Source: Colwellia sp. RSH04 | Lineage (GTDB): Bacteria > Pseudomonadota > Gammaproteobacteria > Enterobacterales > Alteromonadaceae | DNA: 64,000 bases | NCBI RefSeq assembly: GCF_003545765.1 | Contig: NZ_QXIO01000005.1 | Coordinates: 1-64,000 of the forward strand | Direction: 5' to 3' | Shown: one piece after another, positions 37,689-46,235 of the stretch | How the letters are laid out: the number at the start of each line of letters is the position of its first letter | How positions within the stretch are numbered: position 1 is the first letter of the stretch | Position numbers and translations under genes: made by a program | Notes under the pieces: generated by a model | Told to the model about the DNA's origin: nothing | Seen by the model: the letters and a program-made list of their open reading frames with translations, nothing else | Databases searched by the model: none

Positions 37689-38831
37689 ATGGATACTAAT
37701 ATTAATCAAGCACATGCATTTGATCAGGCGCGTAATGCGTTGGAGTTAAATGGCTTAAACGATATTCGTGCACAATCAAGATCGTCAGATAGTAAAGAAA
37801 AAGGTGCTGCTTTAAAAGAAGCAGCCCAGCAGTTTGAAGCAATTTTCATGAGAATGTTACTTTCAAGCATGCGCAAGGCGCAAGAAGTTTTAGAATCTGA
37901 TAGTCCTTTCAACTCTCAGTCAACAAAGTTTTACCGTGATATGCACGACCAGCAAATGGCTGTTGAATTATCCTCTAACGGTACATTAGGCTTAACAGAT
38001 CTTATTGTTAGGCAACTAGGTGGTGGAGATGATTATAAGCCAAGTTCCGTTTTGCGTAATGATGGTAATTTAGCAACAGATAAAACTAACTCTCGCAATA
38101 ATAGTTTATTAAATGCAATGTCTAGTGGTAAGCCACATAAAGCCCAGAGTGATATAGTCCAGGCAAGCTATTCTAATGATGAACTATTATCAGCGCAAAG
38201 TTTACTAAATCAAAGTAAAGCGCAATTTACAACGTTAGTTAATAACCCTTTTGGTAGTGCCTTAGGTGCTAACAGTGCTAAGTCTATACAGACTACTTCA
38301 GTGCCATACGCTACTTCAAGTACAACAGAAAATAATAACGTCAAAATATCAACACCTAACTTTGAACAACCAAAAGACTTTGTTTTTGCAATGGTTCAGC
38401 CAGCGAAAAAAGTCCAAGAAAAATTAGGTGTTCCTTTTGAGGTTGTTATTGCCCAAGCAGCACTTGAAACGGGGTGGGGGCAAAAAATTATTAAAGATGT
38501 TGATGGGGCAAGTTCAAATAACCTATTTAATATCAAAGCTGATGCACGCTGGTCTGGTAATAAAGTATCAAAAGATACGTTAGAGTTTGAGAATGGCGCG
38601 ATGGTGAAAAAAACAGCACCATTTAGAGTATATCAATCGATTAGTGAAAGCGTTAATGACTACGTAAACTTCCTTTCAACAAACAATCGTTATCAAGATG
38701 CATTACAGCAATCTGGTAATGTGGAACAATTCCTGCATGGTCTACAGAAAGCAGGTTACGCAACAGATCCTCAATATGCTAACAAGATCCTCGGCACCTT
38801 GAAAACTGTTGGTAACTTATTAACCAAATAG
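37689..38831 (+). CDS. flgJ: FlgJ: rod cap and peptidoglycan hydrolase
   Basis: 380 residues, dual-domain form. The N-terminal rod-cap domain (about 30-105: EAAQQFEAIFMRMLLSSMRKAQEVL, FYRDMHDQQMAVELSSNG) is followed by a variable Ser/Asn-rich linker (about 115-225) and a glucosaminidase domain (about 230-378: VPFEVVIAQAALETGWGQKII, SNNLFNIKA). It opens the peptidoglycan for the rod. The linker is longer than in E. coli. Confidence 0.95.
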   Translation: MDTNINQAHAFDQARNALELNGLNDIRAQSRSSDSKEKGAALKEAAQQFEAIFMRMLLSSMRKAQEVLESDSPFNSQSTKFYRDMHDQQMAVELSSNGTLGLTDLIVRQLGGGDDYKPSSVLRNDGNLATDKTNSRNNSLLNAMSSGKPHKAQSDIVQASYSNDELLSAQSLLNQSKAQFTTLVNNPFGSALGANSAKSIQTTSVPYATSSTTENNNVKISTPNFEQPKDFVFAMVQPAKKVQEKLGVPFEVVIAQAALETGWGQKIIKDVDGASSNNLFNIKADARWSGNKVSKDTLEFENGAMVKKTAPFRVYQSISESVNDYVNFLSTNNRYQDALQQSGNVEQFLHGLQKAGYATDPQYANKILGTLKTVGNLLTK

Positions 38832-38930
38832 GCGTGTCGAAGTAAAATTATAGACTCTGTTTACATAGATGAGTGTATGAATTAGGCAGTGCTGATTGGA
38901 TCGTTATGTTTATCTGTAGGAGTGTCGATA

Positions 38931-40892
38931 ATGACTGTTAGTTTATATCAAACCGGTGTGAGTGGGCTGTTAAGCGCACAGCAACAGCTGGCAACTACAG
39001 GTCACAATATCTCTAATGTTAATACCGAAGGTTATAACCGTCAACGGGCGGAGCAAAATGCAGCCGTAGGTTTGCGTTATGGTGATAACTACATTGGTTC
39101 TGGTAGTTATATTCAAGATATCACAAGACTTTATGATCAATTTTCTTATAAAGAGCAGTTGCTAAATCAAAGTAATTTAGGAAACTCTAACTCTCTACAT
39201 AATAAGTTAACCCAACTTGATCAAATAATGAGCTCATCTGGTGTTACATTGTCTGAGTCTATCGACCGCTTTTACCAAGCTATGAATGGTGTTGCAGATA
39301 ACCCTAATGATCCAGCATTAAGAAGTATCGTTTTAAATCAGTCAAGTATCTTAAGTAATGACTTTAATGAGTTACAAAGTAATTTTGTACAAATGCAAAA
39401 ATCGGTAAATGGAGAGATTAATCAAGTTGCGAGTAAAATTTCAGAAATATCTTTAGAGTTGGCCAAAATAAATGAAACAATTTTACATTCACAAAATAAC
39501 AGTCAAACAAGCAAACCAAATGATTTATTAGATAAACGTGATCAGCTAGTTGCTGAACTAGGAGAATATACACGCGTTAATACTATCGAAGATCAAAATG
39601 GAGTGATGTCTGTGATGATTGGTCAAGGAACCACGCTTGTGGCAGGTATTACACCATTAACGGTAAGTGTCGTTTCAGGTGATCCTGACCCTTTGAAAAC
39701 AGAATTAAGGCTGAATAGCCCAAATAGCTCTACCGCATTATATGGCGCTGATATTGGTGGTTCATTATCTGCTAATTTTGAGTTTAGAGATCAACATTTA
39801 GCGCAAGCTATGATTGAAATTGAACGATTAGCGATGGCATTTTCCTCAACTATTAATGATAGTCAATCTGAAGGTTTAGATTTAAATGCCCTCAATGGAG
39901 CTAATATATTTACCGATATTAATACAACAGCGTTGCAACAAGGTAGAGTGTTATCACCACAGAGTAATGGTGGTAATTTAACAGCGCAAGTAAATATCTC
40001 CGATGTCTCTTTAGTACCAACCGATGAGTTTGAAATTCGTTTTGATGGCACTGATTTTATCATGATGAATTTGTCAGATAAAACAACGACTAATTTAGGT
40101 GCTCCAGGATCAGGATCTCCTGCGGGTACCCATACCACAGCATTTGGTTTTGAGTTTGTTGAAACGGGGGTTCCTGCTACGGATGATACTTTTCTTATAA
40201 AACCGACTAAAAATAGTGCTGCGCTGATGCGAACAATTATGACTGATGGAGCGCAGATAGCGGCAAGTACTGCTGTGTCCGTAATACCATCTAAGGATAA
40301 TACAAGTGATGGCCAAGTAAGTATCACAGGAGTAACAGACCCTGAAACACAAAGAGCAAATAGACCAAGCAAATTAGAGATTTTAGAAAGTCCTATTGGG
40401 GTTTTTACTTATACAATTTTCAGTCAGGCTGGCTTACCATCTACTACAGGCCCATACACACCGCCATCTGAAACCATTTCTTTTCCTGTTTGGGAAATGA
40501 CCATTTCTGGAACGCCATCAGGGGTAGCTCCTAATGCCCCTGAAGTCTTTAATTTTGAGGATGCCTTTGGACCCGGCAATGGACAGAATGCTCTAGCAAC
40601 TTCTCAAACACAAACTCAAGGCATCCTTAATGCAGGTAAAGAAACATTTAATCAAAGTATGTCCATAAGTACTGCTCAAGTGGGCTCAAAAGCAAGTAAT
40701 GCTGAACTTGCTGCAGATACAGCACAAGCATTATTCACCCAAGCATATAATCGGAATCAAGCGACTTCAGGCGTCAATTTAGATGAAGAAGCCGCTAATT
40801 TATTGAAGTTTCAACAAGCTTATCAAGCAGCATCACAAATTGTATCGGTGGCTAATACTATATTCGACACTATTTTATCGGCAGTGAGATAA
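38931..40892 (+). CDS. flgK: Hook-filament junction protein FlgK (HAP1)
   Basis: 653 residues from the ATG at 38931, which is preceded by AGGAG; an upstream in-frame TTG (38889) gives a non-family leader. The D0 motif SLYQTGVSGLLSAQQQLATTGHNISNVNTEGYNRQRAEQN and C-terminal GVNLDEEAANLLKFQQAYQAASQIVSVANTIFDTIL are diagnostic. First junction ring between hook and filament; a client of FlgN. It is 99 bases from flgJ, with no recognised flagellar promoter in the gap. Confidence 0.95.
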   Translation: MTVSLYQTGVSGLLSAQQQLATTGHNISNVNTEGYNRQRAEQNAAVGLRYGDNYIGSGSYIQDITRLYDQFSYKEQLLNQSNLGNSNSLHNKLTQLDQIMSSSGVTLSESIDRFYQAMNGVADNPNDPALRSIVLNQSSILSNDFNELQSNFVQMQKSVNGEINQVASKISEISLELAKINETILHSQNNSQTSKPNDLLDKRDQLVAELGEYTRVNTIEDQNGVMSVMIGQGTTLVAGITPLTVSVVSGDPDPLKTELRLNSPNSSTALYGADIGGSLSANFEFRDQHLAQAMIEIERLAMAFSSTINDSQSEGLDLNALNGANIFTDINTTALQQGRVLSPQSNGGNLTAQVNISDVSLVPTDEFEIRFDGTDFIMMNLSDKTTTNLGAPGSGSPAGTHTTAFGFEFVETGVPATDDTFLIKPTKNSAALMRTIMTDGAQIAASTAVSVIPSKDNTSDGQVSITGVTDPETQRANRPSKLEILESPIGVFTYTIFSQAGLPSTTGPYTPPSETISFPVWEMTISGTPSGVAPNAPEVFNFEDAFGPGNGQNALATSQTQTQGILNAGKETFNQSMSISTAQVGSKASNAELAADTAQALFTQAYNRNQATSGVNLDEEAANLLKFQQAYQAASQIVSVANTIFDTILSAVR

Positions 40893-40902
40893 GGAGTTTT
40901 TT

Positions 40903-42126
40903 ATGCGTGTATCAACTGCACAGTTTTACCACCAAAGCAGCTTAAACATGATGAACAAAAGTTCAGATGTAAATGAGCAAACAGCCTATATTTCTAGCGG
41001 AAAAAGAGTATTAACGGCAAAAGATGATGCAGTATCATTTGGTAGTTTATCTGGCTATAAAGACGGTATGAACCGCATTGAACAATACAATCGAAATATT
41101 ACCCAAAGTAAAAACCATAATGCTCTTACTGAAACTTCATTTTCGCTCGTTCAAGAAACGTTGTTACAGGCTAAGCAGCGATTTATTCAAGCGAATAATA
41201 GTGCTTTGACTGATGACGATAGGTTGTCCATTGCGGAGCAAATGAAACAGTATCTTACGCAAGTATTAGATATAGCAAATACCAAAGATGAAACGGGCGG
41301 GTATATTTTTTCAGGGTATCAAATAGAGACACAGCCCTTTGCTATTCAAGCTGATAACTCAGTAATCTATCAAGGTGATAATGGTGTCAACCAATTGGCA
41401 ATTAGTAATAATATCTTGGTTGATAATAATCAATCGGGCGATCGAGCTTTTGAAAAGATAAATAATACTATTGGCGATTTTAGCCCTAGTTATAATACCA
41501 ACGTGGGTGGTGCAACTGTATCTCGTGCCTTAATTGCTGATAGAGGCGCCTACGACATAGCGACTTTCCCCCCTGGATATACATTAGATTTTACAGATGC
41601 AGATAATAATGGTCAGTTAGAAGTGGTTATTACTGATTCAACCGCAGGTGGCGTAACCACCATTGATCCTTTTGTACCGGGTCAAGCGTTCAGCTTTAAT
41701 GGTGTCGAAGTCACTATTGATGGTACCCCAACCGTTGGCGATCAATTCGTATTAAACGAAGATGATGAAGTTAGTATTTTTGAAACGCTTAAAGCGGCAA
41801 TTGACTGGTTAGAGGTTGGTGGTAGTGCGGCAAATACTAGCCAACATGAAGTCGATTATGGCCATATTCTGAGTCAGCTCAATGAGTCGGCCAGTCACAT
41901 TTCTGCTCAGCAAGGTAAAGCGGGCATTAATTTGCAGCTTATCGAAAGCCAGGAGAGCAGACACTTAGACAGTAATCTATCTCTTGAACAAGGCCGCTCT
42001 TCTATTGAAGATTTAGATTTTTATAAAGCCACGACACGCCTAGAGCAGTCAGAAGTTGCCCTTCAAGCAGCACAGCTTACTTTCACAAAAGTTCAAGGCT
42101 TATCATTACTCAATTATATCCGATAA
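40903..42126 (+). CDS. flgL: Hook-filament junction protein FlgL (HAP3)
   Basis: 407 residues, longer than the ~317 of E. coli, with extra surface-domain sequence around 170-280. N-terminal MRVSTAQFYHQSSLNMMNKSSDVNEQTAYISSGKRV and C-terminal EDLDFYKATTRLEQSEVALQAAQLTFTKVQGLSLLNYI are FlgL D0/D1 helices. Second junction ring, adaptor to flagellin. Ten bases after flgK with AAGGAG; a clear two-gene unit. Confidence 0.94.
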   Translation: MRVSTAQFYHQSSLNMMNKSSDVNEQTAYISSGKRVLTAKDDAVSFGSLSGYKDGMNRIEQYNRNITQSKNHNALTETSFSLVQETLLQAKQRFIQANNSALTDDDRLSIAEQMKQYLTQVLDIANTKDETGGYIFSGYQIETQPFAIQADNSVIYQGDNGVNQLAISNNILVDNNQSGDRAFEKINNTIGDFSPSYNTNVGGATVSRALIADRGAYDIATFPPGYTLDFTDADNNGQLEVVITDSTAGGVTTIDPFVPGQAFSFNGVEVTIDGTPTVGDQFVLNEDDEVSIFETLKAAIDWLEVGGSAANTSQHEVDYGHILSQLNESASHISAQQGKAGINLQLIESQESRHLDSNLSLEQGRSSIEDLDFYKATTRLEQSEVALQAAQLTFTKVQGLSLLNYIR

Positions 42127-42145
42127 AGCATAACTTTTTAAAAGT

Positions 42146-42161
42146 TGGCGCAATACTTGCT
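42146..42161 (+). promoter_or_regulatory. Sigma54 promoter for flagellin 1
   Basis: TGGCGCAATACTTGCT: near-consensus with exact spacing, about 85 bases before the first flagellin. In Vibrio the major flagellin is the sigma54-dependent one while others use sigma28; the same division seems to hold here. Confidence 0.87.
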
Positions 42162-42246
42162 TTTATATTCGGTAGTGATGATATAGCGAACAAAAATGCA
42201 GTTAGCGTTGTATCTTTCTTAAACCATTTTAACTCAGGGGTAAATT

Positions 42247-43221
42247 ATGCCTTTATATGTAAATAGTAATATCAGTGCATTAAATGCACAACGCCAGTTG
42301 AGCAAATCTGGTGGTGATTTAGATACAGCTTTTCAACGTTTATCATCGGGTCTACGTATTAATAGTGCCAAGGATGATGCCGCGGGTTTGCAAATATCAG
42401 ATCGCTTACAATCTCAAATATTAGGTTTAAACCAAGGCAACCGAAATGCTAATGATGGTATATCACTAGCACAAACAGCTGAAGGTGCAATGGAAGAAAT
42501 GACGAGCATGTTTCAGCGAGTCAGAACTTTGGCACAACAATCTGCGAATGGTTCAAATACAGGTGAAGATAGATTAGCGCTACAAGAAGAAATTCGTTCA
42601 TTGATGGCAGAAGTTAACCGTGTAGCTACCGATACTACTTTTGGTGGGCAAAATTTACTTGATGGTAGTTACAACGCAAGTTTTCAAATTGGTGCTGATG
42701 CGGTACAAGTAGTTGGTTTTAGTATGCAAAATGTTGGCGGAACCGCAGTCATTAACAGTTTGTCTGCTAATGGTGGTTTTACTTTGTCAGGTATTGCAGG
42801 TATCGCTAGTGCAGTGTCTAATGTTGGTCTTACAACATTAGCCGCAGGGGTTTCAGCAATATCAGGTAACGCTATTACTGGTGCTGACGACTTTGCGACT
42901 CGCTTTATTGCCTCATCTATTAGTGTTTCTTCACAAGATAACGCCCAATATGTACTTGCTGGTATGGATGCACTAATTGCCGTTGTTGATAAAAAACGTG
43001 CTGAGCTTGGTGCTGTGCAAAATAGATTTGAATCAACTATTCGAAATCAGTCTAATATTTCAGAAAACTTATCAGCAGCAAAATCGCGTATTAAAGATGC
43101 TGACTTTGCTAAAGAGACAGCAACATTGACTAGAGCACAGATACTTCAACAAGCTAGTCAAACGATTCTTTCTCAAGCTAACCAAAGGCCGCAAGCAGCA
43201 TTAAGTCTGTTACAGGGTTAA
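42247..43221 (+). CDS. Flagellin 1
   Basis: 324 residues. D0/D1 N-terminal helices (MPLYVNSNISALNAQRQLSKSG, LSSGLRINSAKDDAAGLQISDRL, GNRNANDGISLAQTAEGAM) and the C-terminal helix ending QANQRPQAALSLLQG are typical. The central domain (about 150-225) is short and Gly/Ala/Ser-rich. Export needs FliS, encoded at 50453. It is the only flagellin here preceded by a sigma54-type promoter. It has its own terminator and may be the principal filament subunit, by analogy to Vibrio FlaA. Confidence 0.95.
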   Translation: MPLYVNSNISALNAQRQLSKSGGDLDTAFQRLSSGLRINSAKDDAAGLQISDRLQSQILGLNQGNRNANDGISLAQTAEGAMEEMTSMFQRVRTLAQQSANGSNTGEDRLALQEEIRSLMAEVNRVATDTTFGGQNLLDGSYNASFQIGADAVQVVGFSMQNVGGTAVINSLSANGGFTLSGIAGIASAVSNVGLTTLAAGVSAISGNAITGADDFATRFIASSISVSSQDNAQYVLAGMDALIAVVDKKRAELGAVQNRFESTIRNQSNISENLSAAKSRIKDADFAKETATLTRAQILQQASQTILSQANQRPQAALSLLQG

Positions 43222-43253
43222 TTACCTTAATAGAAATCTAGTTAAATCGTTTT

Positions 43254-43295
43254 AATACCCAATTAAGAGTGACTTAATTGGGTATTTTATTTTTA
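43254..43295 (+). terminator. Terminator after flagellin 1
   Basis: Perfect 14-bp stem (43254-43267 with 43273-43286), 5-base loop, then TTATTTTT. Confidence 0.92.
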
Positions 43296-43304
43296 TCCTT
43301 TTAT

Positions 43305-43408
43305 AAACTCAAAACTCAAAACTCAAAACTCAAAACTCAAAACTCAAAACTCAAAACTCAAAACTCAAAACTCAAAACTCAAAACTCAAAACTCAAAACT
43401 CAAAACTC
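43305..43408. repeat. Heptanucleotide tandem repeat (AAAACTC), 15 units
   Basis: One AAACTC followed by 14 exact AAAACTC units, 104 bases with no interruption. It lies between the flagellin 1 terminator and the sigma28 promoter of flagellin 2, within the 575-base gap 43222-43796. Perfect short tandem repeats of this length are prone to slipped-strand copy change. It contains no gene. Confidence 0.97.
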
Positions 43409-43540
43409 AAATTATTATTGCAATTCTTAGTAAATATCTAATTGAAAACGTGAAACCATATCTTATAACTTTTCAAACGATTGATTTTAAATGTTATATT
43501 TTTATTTTTACTCTTTTTCTTAAAAAAAGTAAAAAAAGAC

Positions 43541-43567
43541 TCAAGTAAATTTTTTTCTATCCGATAA
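43541..43567 (+). promoter_or_regulatory. Sigma28 promoter for flagellin 2
   Basis: TCAAGTAA, 11-base spacer, TCCGATAA: seven of eight in the -10 box and five of eight in the -35 box. It would give a leader of about 220 bases containing the conserved 49-base motif at 43644. Confidence 0.72.
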
Positions 43568-43643
43568 AGAGTTTGTACAAGGAAATAAATTATTTTTTTG
43601 TTCATGTCACTTCTTTTCTAGGGGTAGGAAATAATTGGCATAT

Positions 43644-43692
43644 AAAGTTAACTGGTATGCGCGGAGCACTTGCCAAGTTAGTACTCATTAAT
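43644..43692 (+). repeat. Flagellin leader motif, copy A
   Basis: About 49 bases shared with 44980-45029 upstream of flagellin 3: TTAACTGGTATGCGCGGAG is identical in both, then a variable 10-12 bases, then (A/T)AGTACTCATTAAT again identical. The surroundings differ, so the motif is conserved beyond its flanks. Here TAACTGG can pair imperfectly with CCAAGTTA. Function unknown; a regulatory leader element is the leading idea. Confidence 0.65.
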
Positions 43693-43796
43693 CTGAGAGA
43701 TGTTTTTACTGCAATAATTTTGACAAAGCAGTAATAGCAAATAGTTAACGGTTCAACGAAGCCGTTGAACCAACAAAGATTATTGAGGACACCATT

Positions 43797-44765
43797 ATGG
43801 CTTTATATGTTAATACTAACGTCAGTTCACTAAATGCTCAACGCCAGTTAACGAATACAGGCGGTAAGTTAGATACTTCATTCCAACGTTTATCATCAGG
43901 TCTACGCATCAACAGTGCTAAAGATGATGCTGCAGGCTTGCAAATTTCTGACCGATTAGAATCCCAAATTCAAGGTCTTAATCAAGGTAACCGTAATGCT
44001 AATGATGGTATCTCTCTAGCGCAAACAGCTGAAGGGGCGATGGATGAATTAACCTCAATGTTTCAACGTGTCAGAACTTTGGCACAGCAGTCAGCTAATG
44101 GTTCAAATACAGATGAAGATAGATTAGCAATTCAAGAAGAAATTCGTTCATTAATGGCCGAAGTTAATCGTGTTGCAACCGATACCACGTTCGGTGGTCA
44201 AAACTTACTCGATGGTACCTACGATGCTAGCTTTCAAGTAGGAGCTGATGCAGTACAAACTATTGGTTTTAGTATGAAAAGCGTTGGTGGAACAGTAAAT
44301 GGCACCATGTCGGCAAATGGTGGCTTCACTTTGTCAGGTGTTGCCGGTGTTGCGAGTAATGTTACAGGGACTGGTCTAACGACTCTTGCTGCGGGAGTTT
44401 CAACGATATCTGGCGCCGCTGTAACGGGGGCCGATGATTTCGCCACACGATTCAAAGCGACGGGTATTAGTGTCTCCAGCCAAGGTAATGCACAATTTGT
44501 TTTAGCTGGTATGGACTCACTCATTGCTGTTGTTGATAAGAAACGTGCAGAGCTAGGTGCTGTACAGAATCGTTTTCAATCAACCATTCGTAACCAAGCT
44601 AACATCTCTGAGAATTTATCCGCAGCGAAATCACGCATTAAAGATGCTGACTTTGCCGCAGAGACTGCATCATTGACGCGTAATCAAATATTACAACAAG
44701 CTAGTCAAACTATCTTAAGTCAAGCGAACCAAAGGCCACAAGCTGCATTAAGTTTATTAGGCTAA
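43797..44765 (+). CDS. Flagellin 2
   Basis: 322 residues, with full D0/D1 helices (MALYVNTNVSSLNAQRQLTNTG ... QANQRPQAALSLLG). Close to flagellins 3 and 5 throughout, including the central domain (SANGGFTLSGVAGVASNVTGTGLTTLAAGVSTISG). The start is preceded by GAGGA. Expressed probably from the sigma28 promoter at 43541. It probably contributes to the same filament as its paralogues; relative amounts cannot be read from sequence. Confidence 0.95.
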   Translation: MALYVNTNVSSLNAQRQLTNTGGKLDTSFQRLSSGLRINSAKDDAAGLQISDRLESQIQGLNQGNRNANDGISLAQTAEGAMDELTSMFQRVRTLAQQSANGSNTDEDRLAIQEEIRSLMAEVNRVATDTTFGGQNLLDGTYDASFQVGADAVQTIGFSMKSVGGTVNGTMSANGGFTLSGVAGVASNVTGTGLTTLAAGVSTISGAAVTGADDFATRFKATGISVSSQGNAQFVLAGMDSLIAVVDKKRAELGAVQNRFQSTIRNQANISENLSAAKSRIKDADFAAETASLTRNQILQQASQTILSQANQRPQAALSLLG

Positions 44766-44880
44766 TCATTAGATTAGCGGATAAATTTAACCATTTAATA
44801 AGTTTTTAACTCCTCGATAGCGGTAAGGTGTTGCCGCTAATAACAAAAGCAATTTGCATACATATATGTTACGGGGGAGT

Positions 44881-44971
44881 TGTGCGCTTAAAAGGGTGTT
44901 TTTGAGCAAGGTTCTAAAGGTTTAGTGTGGAGGCGCGCCCTTAACAAATGGGGTAGTAGTTAAGGGCGCAC
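44881..44971 (+). other. Alternative hairpins between flagellins 2 and 3
   Basis: GCGCCCTTAAC (44935-44945) and GTTAAGGGCGC (44959-44969) form a perfect 11-bp stem with a 13-base loop. A third arm, TGTGCGCTTAA (44881-44891), can pair with the same right arm (TTAAGGGCGCACA, with a two-base bulge). The arms compete, as in attenuators, but no T-tail follows. A smaller hairpin (44819-44826 with 44831-44838) lies just after flagellin 2. This is part of the 476-base gap 44766-45241, which has no gene and no convincing sigma28 or sigma54 site. Confidence 0.65.
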
Positions 44972-44979
44972 ATTAATGA

Positions 44980-45029
44980 AAATTAACTGGTATGCGCGGA
45001 GGCTGCAAAGCAATTAAGTACTCATTAAT
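44980..45029 (+). repeat. Flagellin leader motif, copy B
   Basis: Second copy of the motif at 43644-43692, 213 bases before the flagellin 3 start (copy A is 105 bases before flagellin 2). Both ends of the motif are identical to copy A, while the middle differs (GCTGCAAAGCAAT against CACTTGCCAAGT). Confidence 0.65.
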
Positions 45030-45241
45030 AGCGAGCTATGTTAAGCAAGCTACTAATGATGAAGCTAATAACGTGCCAACTTTATTTTGACACCTTATTT
45101 AGTACTAGGTTAATTACAAATTTATTGAAAAAGTAAAAGTAGTCGTTGTTTGTAAGTGATTGTAGCAATTGTTTTTATATTTGCTTTATTGTCTTCAAAC
45201 AATAATTTAATAACGTATTACGTTAACCAAAGGAGGCCATT

Positions 45242-46210
45242 ATGGCTTTATATGTAAATACCAATGTAAGTTCATTGAACGCACAGCGTCAATTAACCAA
45301 TACTGGCGGAAAATTAGACACGTCTTTTCAACGTTTGTCATCGGGTTTAAGAATTAATAGTGCTAAAGATGATGCTGCTGGTTTGCAGATTTCAGATCGT
45401 CTTCAGTCGCAAATTAATGGTTTAAATCAAGGTAACCGAAATGCGAATGACGGTATATCACTGGCGCAAACAGCAGAAGGTGCGATGGATGAAATGACGT
45501 CCATGTTTCAACGTGTTAGAACCCTAGCACAGCAATCTTCAAATGGTTCAAACACCGATGAAGATAGATTAGCGATTCAAGAAGAGATTCGCTCACTGAT
45601 GGCCGAAGTAAACCGTGTTGCCTCTGATACAACCTTTGGTGGTCAAAACCTGCTTGATGGTTCATATGATGCAAGTTTTCAGGTGGGGGCTGATGCTGTA
45701 CAAACCATTGGCTTTAGTATGAAAGATGTTGGCGGTACAGTGAATGGTTCTATGTCTGCTAACGGGGGTTTTACTTTGTCAGGTATTGCTGGTGTTGCCA
45801 GTAATGTAACTGGTAGTGGTTTAACGACTCTTGCTGCCGGTGTGTCTGCGATATCTGGTGCCGCTATTGCAGGTACTGATGATTTTGCAACACGATTCAA
45901 AGCGACAGGTATCAGTGTATCAAGCCAAGGTAATGCACAATTTGTCTTAGCGGGTATGGATTCACTTATTGCTGTGGTTGATAAAAAACGTGCGGAGCTA
46001 GGTGCGGTGCAGAATCGTTTCCAATCTACCATTCGCAACCAGTCTAATATTGCTGAAAACCTATCGGCAGCTAAATCACGTATTAAAGATGCTGATTTTG
46101 CTGCTGAAACGGCTTCATTGACACGTAATCAAATACTACAACAAGCGAGTCAAACAATACTTAGTCAAGCGAATCAACGACCGCAAGCTGCATTGAGCTT
46201 ATTAGGTTAA
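45242..46210 (+). CDS. Flagellin 3
   Basis: 322 residues with a strong ribosome site (AAAGGAGG). Nearly the same protein as flagellins 2 and 5. The DNA for the central and D1 C-terminal part is almost identical to flagellin 5 (45889-46013 against 48026-48150, two differences seen by eye) while the 5' thirds differ at many silent sites, pointing to gene conversion. It ends 25 bases before flagellin 4, so the two are likely cotranscribed. Confidence 0.95.
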   Translation: MALYVNTNVSSLNAQRQLTNTGGKLDTSFQRLSSGLRINSAKDDAAGLQISDRLQSQINGLNQGNRNANDGISLAQTAEGAMDEMTSMFQRVRTLAQQSSNGSNTDEDRLAIQEEIRSLMAEVNRVASDTTFGGQNLLDGSYDASFQVGADAVQTIGFSMKDVGGTVNGSMSANGGFTLSGIAGVASNVTGSGLTTLAAGVSAISGAAIAGTDDFATRFKATGISVSSQGNAQFVLAGMDSLIAVVDKKRAELGAVQNRFQSTIRNQSNIAENLSAAKSRIKDADFAAETASLTRNQILQQASQTILSQANQRPQAALSLLG

Positions 46211-46235
46211 TACTGAGTTATAGTGGGGGGATACT

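Noticed and set aside
39863-40372. 169-codon minus-strand frame opposite flgK
   Set aside because: Antisense shadow of flgK without independent support.
43305-43408. Regular repeat array as a CRISPR
   Set aside because: The units are 7 bp and contiguous with no spacers; no cas genes are present.
43651-43740. Short upstream peptides starting at the ATG inside the flagellin leader motif
   Set aside because: The two copies go out of frame with each other after three codons, so the peptide is not conserved and there is no good ribosome site.
44777-44784. GCGGATAA as a sigma28 -10 box for flagellin 3
   Set aside because: No acceptable -35 element at 11-base spacing, and it lies directly at the end of flagellin 2.
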